Assembly (NCBI RefSeq): GCF_010015445.1
Contig: NC_053112.1
Span: 8,609,403-8,673,402, forward strand
DNA length: 64,000 bases
Direction of reading: 5' to 3'
Origin: Perca fluviatilis
Taxonomy: Eukaryota > Chordata > Actinopteri > Perciformes > Percidae
Part shown: piece by piece, positions 1 through 34,043 of the stretch
Layout of the letters: every line of letters starts with the position of its first letter
Position numbering within the stretch: the first letter of the stretch is position 1
Program-made: the position numbers and the translations under genes
Notes under the pieces: generated by a model
The model's input: the letters and a program-made list of their open reading frames with translations, nothing else
What the model was told of the DNA's origin: nothing
Databases searched by the model: none

Positions 1-163
1 TTAATGAAGAGACCATTAAGAAGGCAGTACAGTTTAACCAGGATGTGCCGTCCCAACTCTCTGAAGTTCCTGTCCTCCTGGAAGTGGATTTAAACTCATG
101 CTGGAGGTGTTACGTTTAGCTGAACCTTTAAGGTAAACTAAGATATTGCAGGCGCCTAAACAC
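1..163. other. Unassigned leading sequence
   Basis: Non-repetitive sequence ahead of the first minisatellite. One short frame is open from base 2 to a stop at 119-121 (about 39 codons) and could be the end of an exon cut by the window edge. I do not recognise the peptide and see no supporting splice site, so no gene is called. Confidence 0.3.
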
Positions 164-3100
164 AGATGCTAAAGCCTAGTTCAGCCTGTCTCTCTCTCTC
201 TGGGAAGTATCAGATGATAAAGCCTATCCTGTCTCTCTCTCTCTCTAGGAAGTATCAGATGCTAAAGCCTAGTTCAGCCTGTCTCTCTCTCTCTCTGGGA
301 AGTATCAGATGCTAAAGCCTAGTCCAGCCTGTCTCTCTCTCTCTCTCTGGGAAGTATCAGATGCTAAAGTCTAGTTCAGCCTGTCTCTCTCTCTCTCTCT
401 GGGAAGTTTCAGATGCTAAAGCCTAGTTCCGCCTGTCTCTCTTTCTGGGACGTATCAGATGATAAAGCCTATCCTGTCTCTCTCTCTCTCTAGGAAGTAT
501 CAGATGCTAAAGCCTAGTTCAGCCTGTCTCTCTCTCTCTCTGGGAAGTATCAGATGCTAAAGCCTAGTCCAGCCTGTCTCTCTCTCTCTAGGAAGTATCA
601 GATGCTAAAGCCTAGTCCAGCCTGTCTCTCTCTCTCTAGGAAGTATCAGATGCTAAAGCCTAGTCCAGCCTGTCTCTCTCTCTCTCTAGGATGTATCAGA
701 TGCTAAAGCCTAGTTCAGCCTGTCTCTCTCTCTCTAGGAAGTATCAGATGCTAAAGCCTAGTCCAGCCTGTCTCTCTCTCTCTGGGAAGTATCAGATGCT
801 AAAGCCTAGTCCAGCCTGTCTCTCTCTCTCTAGGAAGTATCAGATGATAAAGCCTATCCTGTCTCTCTCTCTCTCTAGGAAGTATCAGATGCTAAAGCCT
901 AGTCCAGCCTCTCTCTCTCTCTCTGGGAAGTATCAGATGCTAAAGCCTAGTCCAGCCTGTCTCTCTCTCTCTCTAGGAAGTATCAGATGCTAAAGCCTAG
1001 TTCAGCCTGTCTCTCTCTCTCTGGGAAGTATCAGATGCTAAAGCCTAGTTCAGCCTGTCTCTCTCTCTCTCTGGAAGTATCAGATGCTAAAGCCTAGTTC
1101 AGCCTGTCTCTCTCTCTCTGGGAAGTATCAGATGCTAAAGCCTAGTCCAGCCTGTCTCTCTCTCTCTAGGAAGTATCAGATGCTAAAGCCTAGTCCAGCC
1201 TGTCTCTCTCTCTCTAGGAAGTATCAGATGCTAAAGTCTAGTTCAGCCTGTCTCTCTCTCTGGGAAGTATCAGATGCTAAAGCCTAGTCCAGCCTGTCTC
1301 TCTCTCTCTGGGAAGTATCAGATGCTAAAGCCTAGTCCAGCCTGTCTCTCTCTCTCTAGGAAGTATCAGATGCTAAAGCCTAGTCCAGCCTGTCTCTCTC
1401 TCTCTCTCTCTCTAGGAAGTATCAGATGCTAAAGTCTAGTTCAGCCTGTCTCTCTCTCTGGGAAGTATCAGATGATAAAGCCTAGTTCAGCCTGTCTCTC
1501 TCTCTCTGGGAAGTATCAGATGCTAAAGCCTAGTCCAGCCTGTCTCTCTCTCTCTCTGGGAAGTATCAGATGATAAAGCCTATCCTGTCTCTCTCTCTCT
1601 CTGGAAGTATCAGATGCTAAAGCCTAGTCCAGCCTGTCTCTCTCTCTCTCTTGGAAGTATCAGATGCTAAAGCCTAGTCCAGCCTGTCTCTCTCTCTCTC
1701 TCTGGGAAGTTTCAGATGCTAAAGCCTAGTTCCGCCTGTCTCTCTTTCTGGGACGTATCAGATGATAAAGCCTATCCTGTCTCTCTCTCTCTCTAGGAAG
1801 TATCAGATGCTAAAGCCTAGTCCAGCGTTTTCTAGTACAAAAACCTAGCACTTTCTCTCTCTCTCGGGGTAACAGATGCTAAAGCTAGTTCAGTCTGTCT
1901 CTCTCTCTAGGAGTATCAGATGCTAAAGCCTAGTCCAGCCTGTCCTCTCTCTCTAGGAAGTATCAGATGCTAAAGTCTAGTTCACCTGTGTCTCTCTCTG
2001 GAAGTATCAGATGCTAAAGCCTAGTCCACTTTCTCTCTCTGGGAGTATCAGATGCTAAAGCCTAGTCCAGCCTGTCTCTCTCTCTCTGGGAGTATCAGAT
2101 GCTAAAGCCTAGTCCAGCTTGTCTCTCTTTTGGAAGTATCAGATGCTAAAGCCTAGTCCAGCCTGTTCTCTCTCTAGGAGTATCAGATGCTAAAGCTAGT
2201 TCACTTGTCTCTCTCTCTTGGAAGTATCAGATGATAAAGCCCTAGTTCAGCCTGTGTCTCTCTCTCTGGGAGTATCAGACAAAGCTAGTCACCTATTTCT
2301 CTATAGAAGATCAGATGCTAAAGCTAGTTAGCCGTTCTCCCTGGAAAAGCTATCAGTTTCTCTCTAGGAGTATCAGATGATAAAGCCTGTCCTGTCTCTC
2401 TCTCTCTCTGGGAAGTATCAGATGCTAAAGGCTGATCAGCCTGTCTCTCTCTTTTAGGAGTATCAGATGATAAAGCCTATCCTGCTCTCTCTCTCTCTGG
2501 GAGTATCAGATGCTAAAGGCCTAGTCCATGCCTGTCTCTCTCTCTCTGGGAAGTATCAGATGCTAAAGCCTAGTCCAGCCTGTCTCTCTCTCTCTCTCTG
2601 GGAAGTATCAGATGCTAAAGCCTAGTCCAGCCTGTCTCTCTCTCTCTCTCTCTGGGAGTATCAGATGCTAAAGCCTAGTCCAGCCTGCTTCTCTCTCTCT
2701 GGGAGTATCAGATGCTAAAGCCTAGTCCAGCCTTCTCTCTCTCTGGGAAGTACAGATTAAAGCCTAGTTCATATCTGTCTCTCTCTGGGAAGTATCAGAT
2801 GATAAAGCCTATCCTGTTCTCTCTCTCTCTAGGAAGTATCAGATGCTAAAGCCTAGTCCAGCCTGTCTGTCTCTCGGAGTATCAGATGCTAAAGTGGTCC
2901 AGCCTGTCTCTCTCTCTCTGGGAGTATCAGATGCTAAAGCCTAGTTCAGCCTGTTTTCTCTCTCTCGGGAAGTATCAGATGCTAAAGTCCTAGTTCAGCC
3001 TGTCTCTCTCTCTCTGGGAAGTATCAGATGCTAAAGCCTAGTTCAGCCTGTGCTCTCTCTCTCTGGGAGTATCAGATGCTAAAGCCTAGTTCAGCCTGTC

Positions 3101-4427
3101 TCTCTCTCTGGGAAGTATCAGATGCTAAAGCCTAGTTCAGCCTGCTCTCTCTCTCTGGAAGTATCAGATGCTAAAGTCTAGTTCAGTCTTCTCTCTTCTC
3201 TGAGTATCAGATGCTAAACCTAGTCCAGCCTGTCTCTCTCTCTCTCTGGGAGTATCAGATGCTAAAGCCTAGTTCAGCCTGTCTATCTCTGGAAGTATCA
3301 GATGCTAAAGCCTAGTATCAGTCTGTCTCTCTGTCTTTAGGAAGTATAAGATGCTAAAGCCTAGTTCAGCCTGTTCTATCTCTGGGAAGTATCAGATGCT
3401 AAAGCCTAGTTCAGCCTGTTTTCTCTCTCTGGGAAGTATCAGATGCTAAAGTCTAGTTCAGCCTGTCTCTTCTCTCTGGGAAGTATCAGATGCAAAGCCT
3501 AGTTCAGCCTGTCTCTCTCCTGGGAAGTATCAGATCTAAAGCCTAGTCCAGCCTGTTTCTCTCTCTGGGAAGTATCAGATGCTAAAGTCTAGTTCAGCCT
3601 GTCTCTCTCTCTGGGAAGTATCAGATGCTAAAGCCTAGTCCAGCTTGTCTCTCTCTCTCTGGGAAGTATCAGATGCTAAAGCCTAGTTCAGCCTGTCTCT
3701 CTCTCTCTGGGAAGTATCAGATGCTAAAGTCCTAGTTCAGCCTGTCTCTCTCTCTCTGGGAAGTATCAGATGCTAAAGCCTAGTTCAGCCTGTCTACTCT
3801 CTCTGGGAAGTATCAGATGCTAAAGCCTAGTCTCAGCCTGTCTCTCTCTCTGGGAAGTATCAGATGCAAAGTCTAGTTCAGCCTGCTCTCTCTCTGGGAT
3901 GTATCAGATGCTAAAGCCTAGTTCAGTCTGTCTCACTCTCTCTGGAAAGTATCAGATGCTAAAGCCTAGTTCAGCCTGCTCTCTCTCTGGGAAGTATCAG
4001 ATGCTAAAGCCTAGTAGCTTCGTCTCTCTCTCTCTGGGAAGTATCAGATGCTAAAGCCTAGTTCAGCCTGTCTCTCTCTCTCTGGGAAGTATCAGATGCT
4101 AAAGCCTAGTTCAGCCTGTCTCTCTCTCTCTGGGAAGTATCAGATGCTAAAGTCTAGTTCAGCCTGTCTCTCTCTCTGGGATGTATCAGATGCTAAAGCC
4201 TAGTTCAGTCTGTCTCACTCTCTCTGGGAAGTATCAGATGCTAAAGCCTAGTTCAGCCTGTCTCTCTCTCTCTGGGAAGTATCAGATGCTAAAGCCTAGT
4301 TCAGCCTGTCTCTCTCTCTCTGGGAAGTATCAGATGCTAAAGTCTAGTTCAGCCTGTCTCTCTCTCTCTGGGAAGTATCAGATGCTAAAGTCTAGTTCAG
4401 CCTGTCTCTCTCTCTGGGATGTATGCT
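164..4427. repeat. Minisatellite with ~47-bp unit, about 90 copies
   Basis: Head-to-tail copies of a unit containing AGTATCAGATGCTAAAGCC, then TAGTCCAGCCTG, then a variable (CT)n run ending in GGGA or AGGA. Unit length varies mainly through the CT run. A shorter variant (GATAAAGCCTATCCTG) recurs at 212, 453, 842, 1569 and 1751, so multi-unit blocks have been duplicated. Units from about 1830 to 3600 carry many one- or two-base deletions, whereas units before and after are clean. The short open frames here are by-products of the repeat. Confidence 0.95.
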
Positions 4428-4574
4428 AAAGTGTGGCTGGCCCAACGCCCTCCAAAAGGAGACAGTCCTGAGACAGAACATCCCCTCATCATGCAGCTGT
4501 CTAGATTCCCCGAATCTGTAGAGAGACGAACATAATTATACCTGGACAGGTTTGGTTATTAGTAATCTCGCTTT

Positions 4575-4614
4575 GCCAGACCCTCCTCCATAGCGTGCTG
4601 GAGGAGGGTCTGGC
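4575..4614. repeat. Perfect 16-bp inverted repeat, 8-base loop
   Basis: The arms GCCAGACCCTCCTCCA (4575-4590) and TGGAGGAGGGTCTGGC (4599-4614) are exact reverse complements. The hairpin sits at the start of the first ~295-bp direct repeat; the second copy keeps only the right arm (near 5550). It is probably a transposon end. Confidence 0.85.
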
Positions 4615-4891
4615 TACTCCACATAGCATTCGGGGAAAGGAAGAAAACATGCTCTGGTTTAGTGGCATTTCTTTAAAGCGATCACAATCGTCTTGGGCGG
4701 TGCTAAGCACCGGAGAAAATCTGCGGTGCCTCTGCAAAATAGGCTCGGAAGGAACTTGTTTTGGTGCAACGTGTACGTTTAAAAGTAGTTTTAGTCGTGC
4801 AACAGAAAACTCCGATTGGACAGATAGTCTAGCTAGCTGTCTGGATTTACCCTGCAGAGATCTGAGGAGCAGTTAACCATAGTCCTCATAT
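4599..4891. repeat. Direct repeat, copy 1 (~295 bp)
   Basis: This block, from GGAGGAGGGTCTGGC through GCAGTTAACCATAGTCCTCA, recurs in the same orientation at about 5550-5845 with scattered substitutions. The copies bracket ~660 bp of unrelated sequence. The arrangement resembles LTRs or two insertions of one MITE; no coding content of a retroelement lies between them. Short open frames in both copies (from 4595 and 5587) are shadows of the repeat. Confidence 0.7.
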
Positions 4892-5549
4892 ATTGAAAGT
4901 GTCATTGTCAACAAGTCCTCCGAACCATACGACAATATGGGTTGTTTTGTGCGGCCTGATACGACACACAGGAGTTCTTTTCTGTCCTTAAAGGACAATT
5001 CCGGCGCAAAATGAACCTATGGGTTAATAAAACGTGTACCGAGTCGACCGTTCTCTGGGATACGTTTTCATGCTAATCGGATGTGACCAGTTTTAGCGCA
5101 AAGCGCTAATTAGCTTGTAACGCTACGTACAGTAAAAAGAAATCTCTATTTCTACACCACTAACAAGGCTCAAAATAGCACCACACTTCCACGGTAGCAT
5201 AATGAGAGTCCCTACGTGTAAACCAAAGCATTGAGAACTTTGTAAGTGTACCGACAGTTTATTAAAAAGATTATATTTATTATATTATAAAGACAGTACC
5301 GTTCGCGTATACAGGCAGGCGCCATCTTGGGAAAACAGTCACGACCAGTCAAACCACAAACGCCGTGCTTGAGGTATGTTACTGGTTACTGGTTGCACGG
5401 TGTTTGTGGTTCGAGTAGGCCTTGTTTTAAAAGACCTAAAACAGTATCAACATTTTGCGACTTGCCAGACACGTTAATTAACAACATTTCCTGATTATGT
5501 TAATAGAAAACACAGAATTCTGCCGGCATCACATCTCCCCCTAGTGTCA
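4892..5549. other. Spacer between the direct repeats, with a stem-loop
   Basis: No gene recognised. It contains an inverted pair: 5352-5368 (AACCACAAACGCCGTGC) and 5395-5411, one mismatch over 17 bp, loop 26 bases. It may be the interior of a compound mobile element. Confidence 0.4.
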
Positions 5550-5845
5550 CGGAGGAGGGTCTGGCGAGGCCACACAGCATTCTGGGATGGGAGAAAAACA
5601 TGCTCTGGTTTATTGGCATTTCTTTAAACCAATCACAATCGTCTTGGGCGGTGCTAAGCGGCGTACGAAGCAACGGCGCCTCTGCAAAATAGCCTCGGGA
5701 AGGAACTTGTTTTGGTGGAACGTGTGTACGTTCAAAGGTTGTTTTAGTCGTGCAACAGAAAACTCAGATTGGACAGATAGTCTAGCTAGCTGTCTGGATT
5801 TACCCTGCAGAGATCAGAGGAGCAGTTAACCATAGTCCTCACAAA
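5550..5845. repeat. Direct repeat, copy 2 (~295 bp)
   Basis: Second copy of the 4599-4891 block in the same orientation, again ending GCAGTTAACCATAGTCCTCA. It lacks the left arm of the palindrome seen at copy 1. Confidence 0.7.
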
Positions 5846-6184
5846 TCCACCGGAGGTTAGAACGCCAACACAAAGGAAGTGCAAGGCAACGGATATCTGG
5901 CCTAAAAGAGGGACATCCGACAGCACCGGAGCAATCCTGGAAGTGGAAAGTTGTGGATATAGACTACATTTCCCCTAAATCAGTGTTTCTCAGCGCCTCC
6001 TATTTGAAAAAGGTATTACAGCCAAAATAAATGACAGTTTTTACTGGCTGACTCACTCAGTCTCTGTTGCCATCTTAATGAGGAAGACTGGTGCTTATGC
6101 AGAGACATCAGGGAATAGTATGGTAAACTTTATTCCTCTGTATTTCCTTCAAATGTCACACTGACTGACTGTCATTCGTGACAC
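5846..6184. other. Intergenic, nothing recognised
   Basis: No coding frame, splice-site pair or repeat family that I can name. Confidence 0.4.
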
Positions 6185-7022
6185 AAATTGGAGAAGGTGG
6201 TGCATACCGCATCCAAAATTATAGGACATGCCATCCCATCTGTAGCCTCTATCTACGCCACGCGGATCAGCCATAAAGCGCAGAAGGTGCTAGATGGCCC
6301 CTCCCACCCTGCCAGGTTCCCCTTCCAACTACTGCCCTCTGGAAAGAGAGTTCAAAGTCTCAGGGGCAAAACCTCCTGCTACTTACCCCGCCACTATTAG
6401 GCTCCTTAATGCAGAGTAAACCTGTACTAAATGCACCTTATTCAGATGCACTTTATAGACTGCACCAGACACTTTATGGGCTTTTTACTGGTTTGAATCA
6501 TTGTCTGGGGTGTCAAACTCAACTTCACTAAGGGCCACACTGGGAAATAAGAATCACACCAAGGGCCAGACATGTTTAGTTTATTGATAGGCTTTTATTT
6601 AATCGAAAAAGTCAAATATATTTGATTGTATTATTGCATGTGTCATATAGTCTTCTCACTTACAGTTTGGTCAACATAAAGTCCTAAAGAAGTCAAGAAA
6701 AAGTTCCTCAGCCATCACAGAAAAGAAGCGCCCAAAAACATCAGAAAAAGTGACAAAAATGTTGGCAAAAACGTCAGAAAAAGTGACAAAAACTAGGTGG
6801 GCCAAAATGTATTGTGAACCTAAATTGATATGCGGGCCGGATGATAATCTGAGAGGGGCCGGACTTGGCCCGCGGGCCTTGAGTTTGACAAATGTGGTCT
6901 ATGTGATTGTCTTTTATGCACTGTATGTTCCTGTGCATGTATTCCCTTTTCTTTTCTTTTTTTACCTGTTTGGCACCAAGACAAATTCCAATTATCTGTG
7001 TTGGCATGGCAATAAAGTATTG
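6185..7022 (+). mobile_element. 5'-truncated LINE, ORF2 C-terminus and 3' tail
   Basis: The frame from 6188 to 6400 reads like the C-terminal end of a fish non-LTR retrotransposon ORF2: an arginine/lysine-rich segment, then DGPSHPARFPFQLLPSGKR and SLRGKTS, close to the DPSHP...LLPSGRRYRS...TSR pattern common in teleost LINEs. A 3' end follows near GGCAATAAAGTATTGAACTG at about 7007-7026. The 3' part is interrupted by a younger MITE (6510-6891). The family recognition is from memory. The copy is dead: it has no reverse transcriptase or endonuclease. Confidence 0.6.
6510..6891. mobile_element. MITE with GTGTCAAACTCAA termini, inserted in LINE tail
   Basis: The left end GTGTCAAACTCAA and the right end TTGAGTTTGACA are reverse complements. 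The GGGCCGG/GGCCCGCGGGCC stretch next to the right end is typical of a very common fish non-autonomous DNA transposon, probably hAT-like. It splits the LINE 3' tail, so it is the younger insertion. Confidence 0.6.
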
Positions 7023-7930
7023 AACTGAACTTGAACGTTGTCAGAAAACGGACCGCCTCATTGCTGAAGTTCGACAACACAGAAAAAACAGTCAATTCAA
7101 AAGTAAAAAAAAAATAAAAGTTGCATTTACATTTGAGTTTATTTAATATAAAAAAAACATCACATCTATGCTCCTCGCTGTTAGGCTTTGGAGCCGCTGG
7201 GCAGGCAGTTTGAGAAACACTGTTTTGAATTTTAAATTGAAAACGACATATTTTACCAAATCTACTTCCACCACTCTGAGAAATACTGCCCTTGCCTAAA
7301 AATATTATAATATATAAAAAATATTTGCTGTTTGCAAACGAGTCGTATATAAATCTAATTTCAGTGGGACAGAGTTGCGGTCTTTCAAAGTCTGCACCTT
7401 TAACTCTTAACAGCCCAATCCAAAAACAACCCTGATAACATCACTATGACATCATCTGGGGAGTGCCTCTTTAATATATGCATTCAGTGTTTTTGACAAC
7501 CATAACACAGCACAATTTTAATGAAAACGCTGATTTCACCAAATATTCTGGGGTGCATCTTTGAATCGCATATAATGGATGTTGTTGCAGTTTAGAACAA
7601 AAAAATAAAGAACTTCCCAGTGATTTTTGTTTGCACAAAATAAATAAAAAGAGAAACCAAACTCCCTGTGTATCTCCCTGAGTATTTTATAGGAATGCAG
7701 TTTATCTTGGAATAAAATGCAAACCTGCAGCTGAGCACTGCAGAAACACCCCAGTTGTTGATGTTGATTCCTGAATGAATATTAGAGAAATACTGAAAGA
7801 TGAAAACAGGTTTTTTTTTTGTTATTACTTTTTTATCCTTGTCCCGTTTTAAAGAATGAGAACAGAAATCAGCTGTTCAGATGTAGGGGCTGAATCAGGT
7901 AAAGCCCTGTGATATTAAAACGCCACGGAC
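7023..7930. other. Intergenic, AT-rich
   Basis: No gene or clear repeat family recognised between the LINE tail and the SOCS7 5' region. Confidence 0.4.
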
Positions 7931-8351
7931 TAATTTATAGTTCCCATCATCGGTGCTCATAAAGTGGTATTATGGGCTGAGCGGAGGAGGAGCGGGTGGG
8001 GCCTGGCTGGGAACACAGAGGCAGACTGTGGTCACTGACCGGAGACTCTACTGGCTTTTTATTCGACTCAAATCCGACCGCATGTCTGACCCAGGGGTCC
8101 GCCTGCTGCCGGGAGCAAACGGCACCCATTTCGCCAAAATCTGACGGATGGATGCTGTGCTGTGCTGTCGTAGAAGAGGAGGGATGAACAAAACGCGTGA
8201 TATATTGTTTGGCAATTTCGCTCATCGCCTATTTATGGGAGGCAGCGGCGGCTCGGCCCGTTCTTTATTATAGGAAACGGATCTCCGCGGTTAGCTATGT
8301 GAAGAGCAGATCGCCCCAATAATTCTCGTTTCGCGATCCTGAGGAGTAATT
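7931..8351 (+). promoter_or_regulatory. SOCS7: Likely SOCS7 promoter / 5' UTR
   Basis: GC content and CpG frequency rise sharply from about 7980 into the SOCS7 first exon, as in a CpG-island promoter. The GGAGGAGGAGCGGGTGGGGCC segment near 7984-8004 could bind Sp/KLF factors. An in-frame TGA at 8340-8342, four codons before the ATG, closes the frame upstream. No TATA box is obvious and the start site cannot be placed from sequence alone. Confidence 0.45.
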
Positions 8352-31706
<23,355 letters not shown>

Positions 31707-31759
31707 CAGCAGAGATCTTCTCAGCTCAAGTGAGTTTGAGACTAGTTTGTACAAACTCC

Positions 31760-33027
31760 AGTGCTCATATTATGCTTTTTGTTTTTTTCCCTTTTCCTTT
31801 ATTGTGTTATATATCTTTTTTGTGTTACGTTATAGGTTTACAAAATGAAAAAGCCCAAAGTCCCCCCCAAAGGGACTTACCATCTCCAACAGAAAACCCT
31901 GTTCACCAACTGCTCCAAACAGCTCTACTGTAGTCCAGCCTTTACTTCAGAGACAGACGTGGTCACTTTGTAACACACGTTATAATGCTCGCCTAGCTGC
32001 TAGCATGGCACGCCCTCATACTCTGCTTCTGACTGGCTAGTAGTCCTTACCTAGGGACTGTCAGGGCACGCCCTCATACTCTGCTTCTGACTGGCTAGTA
32101 GTCCTTACCTAGGTACTGTCAGGGCACGCCCTCATACTCTGCTTCTGACTGGCTAGTAGTCCTTACCTAGCTACTGTCAGGGCACGCCCTCATACTCTGC
32201 TTCTGACTGGCTAGTAGTCCTTACCTAGGTACTGTCAGGGCACGGCCTCATACTCTGCTTCTGACTGGCTAGTAGTCCTTACCTAGGTACTGTCAGGGCA
32301 TGCCCTCATACTCTGCTTCTGACTGGCTAGTAGTCCTTACCTAGGTACTGTCAGGGCGCCCTTCATACTCTGCTTCTGACTGGCTAGTAGTCCTTACCTA
32401 GGTACTGTCAGGGCACGGCCTCATACTCTGCTTCTGACTGGCTAGTAGTCCTTACCTAGGTACTGTCAGGGCACGCCCTCATACTCTGCTTCTGACTGGC
32501 TAGTAGTCCTTACCCAGGTACTGTCAGGGCATGCCCTCATACTCTGCTTCTGACTGGCTAGTAGTCCTTACCTAGGTACTGTCAGGGCACGGCCTCATAC
32601 TCTGCTTCTGACTGGCTAGTAGTCCTTACCTAGGTACTGTCAGGGCATGCCCTCATACTCTGCTTCTGACTGGCTAGTAGTCCTTACCTAGGTACTGTCA
32701 GGGCGCCCTCATACTCTGCTTCTGACTGGCTAGTAGTCCTTACCTAGGTACTGTCAGGGCACGCCCTCATACTCTGCTTCTGACTGGCTAGTAGTCCTTA
32801 CCTAGCTACTGAGCATGTGCGACTCCCAACAAAGATGGAACAGAAGTGAGAGGTCTCACTCTGTAGCTAAAACAGAGAGCTCAACACACAGGGTGAAAAG
32901 AGGAGCTGCAGCAATGTGCAGTACAACACAAATATGGTGTTTTTTTTTAAATTAAACCATGTAAACCTATTGTGATACAACCTCTAAATACAATTATGAA
33001 CCTGAAAATGAGCAGAATATGAGCACT
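31760..33027. mobile_element. TTAA MITE family B copy with internal minisatellite
   Basis: The ends AGTGCTCATATTATGC and GCAGAATATGAGCACT are inverted repeats. The right subterminal region matches the 29919-30524 element. TTAA follows the right end (33028-33031); the left flank is not TTAA, so that side has changed. Confidence 0.65.
32005..32812. repeat. Minisatellite, ~60-bp unit, about 13 copies
   Basis: Unit landmarks: CTCATACTCTGCTTCTGACT, GGCTAGTAGTCCTTACCTAG, TACTGTCAGGGCACG. Copies are nearly identical, so the array expanded recently. The CACG/CATG/GCG differences just before CCCTC mark sub-lineages. Confidence 0.95.
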
Positions 33028-34043
33028 TTAAGTCAGATATATATACTGTACTTAAAGCTGCAGTAGGCAGAAAGCAAACAAAACGCATGGTGTTTTATTG
33101 GTGGAATATCATCAGACTTATTTTTTAGCAGTAAATTAACCTCTCGAGATTCTCTCGAGGTGAAAATAAAAATGTATGTTAATCATATAAATTTAAAGGT
33201 TAATTATCATTACATTGAGTTTTTCTAATGTATCTCATCACACGTGAATGCACCTGTTATCTCTGCCCAGGTTTCTGTATGGAGGACTGATCTGTATGCT
33301 ACTGGACTGCTAGTCTTCCAGCATCAGCCAATCAGAGTCCTCTGGAAATCTCTCCAGCTGGACTAGGATGGACCTGCCTCTCTCTTGACTTGGACTAACA
33401 AAAAGAGGGACGTGTGTTTGCGGCCAGATGGCGGGAAAACTGTCAATGAGACGTTCAGGTGCAGAGGACTCAGCCTCGTCTTCAGAGGGACTGCAGAGAT
33501 GTTCTCACCTGCAGACATGTCGGTTTGAAACAAAAGGGACAATTATGAACTTGATTTGCAAATTTCCTGAAGCTACTGAACTGGACTTTTAAAACACAAT
33601 GCACTGGTCAATTTGTACAACTGTTGTTTGCTGCCGTTTACTTGTTTTTCCTTCTATTCTGTCAAAAAGAGGGTTTTTTTTGGATTAAAAGTTGCCCTCG
33701 GGAGAGATATACACACAGAGGCAGGGCAGCAGAGGCCCTTCCCCGAGCATTCAGGCAGTCGGGGGGGGGGTTAAGAGAGACAGGTCGCCATGTTGGAGGC
33801 CCTATGATCTTTTTTTTTTCTCTCTGGAAATCTCAAAATTACAGCAGTGCCAATAAAGTGCTTCTTCTACGGGGATGGATTTGATAAAACTTTTACAACT
33901 TCTCAACTTTAAGTACTATCTGGAAGATTTTCATTTGAATAAATGTCTTTAAAGTCACTATCTATCGCCAAGTGAAGATACACAATGGTGACTCAGCCTA
34001 TGGCTCACTGATGGAAGCCCTTGCATTTGCATTATTATGAGTA

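Larger units (their letters stand above)
31707..33875 (+). other. SOCS7: SOCS7 3' UTR with probable intron 31730-33270
   Basis: A strong donor (CTCAA|GTGAGT) lies 23 nt after the stop and a plausible acceptor (TATCTCTGCCCAG) ends at 33270. Splicing would remove the MITE and minisatellite between them. A poly(A) signal AATAAA is at 33852-33857 and a second at 33938-33943. Because the junction would be less than 50 nt past the stop, it should not trigger nonsense-mediated decay. Confidence 0.55.

Noticed and set aside
691..1287. Open frames in the first minisatellite (MLKPSPACLSLS... repeats), and again at 4181-4429
   Set aside because: Direct translation of the tandem unit with no non-repeat coding sequence.
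1..4427. CRISPR array
   Set aside because: Repeats and spacers are not separate: the whole unit is repeated, and the genome is eukaryotic.
5587..5829. 80-codon frame with a Cys/Ser-rich end
   Set aside because: Lies in one copy of a direct repeat; the other copy carries a different, frameshifted version.
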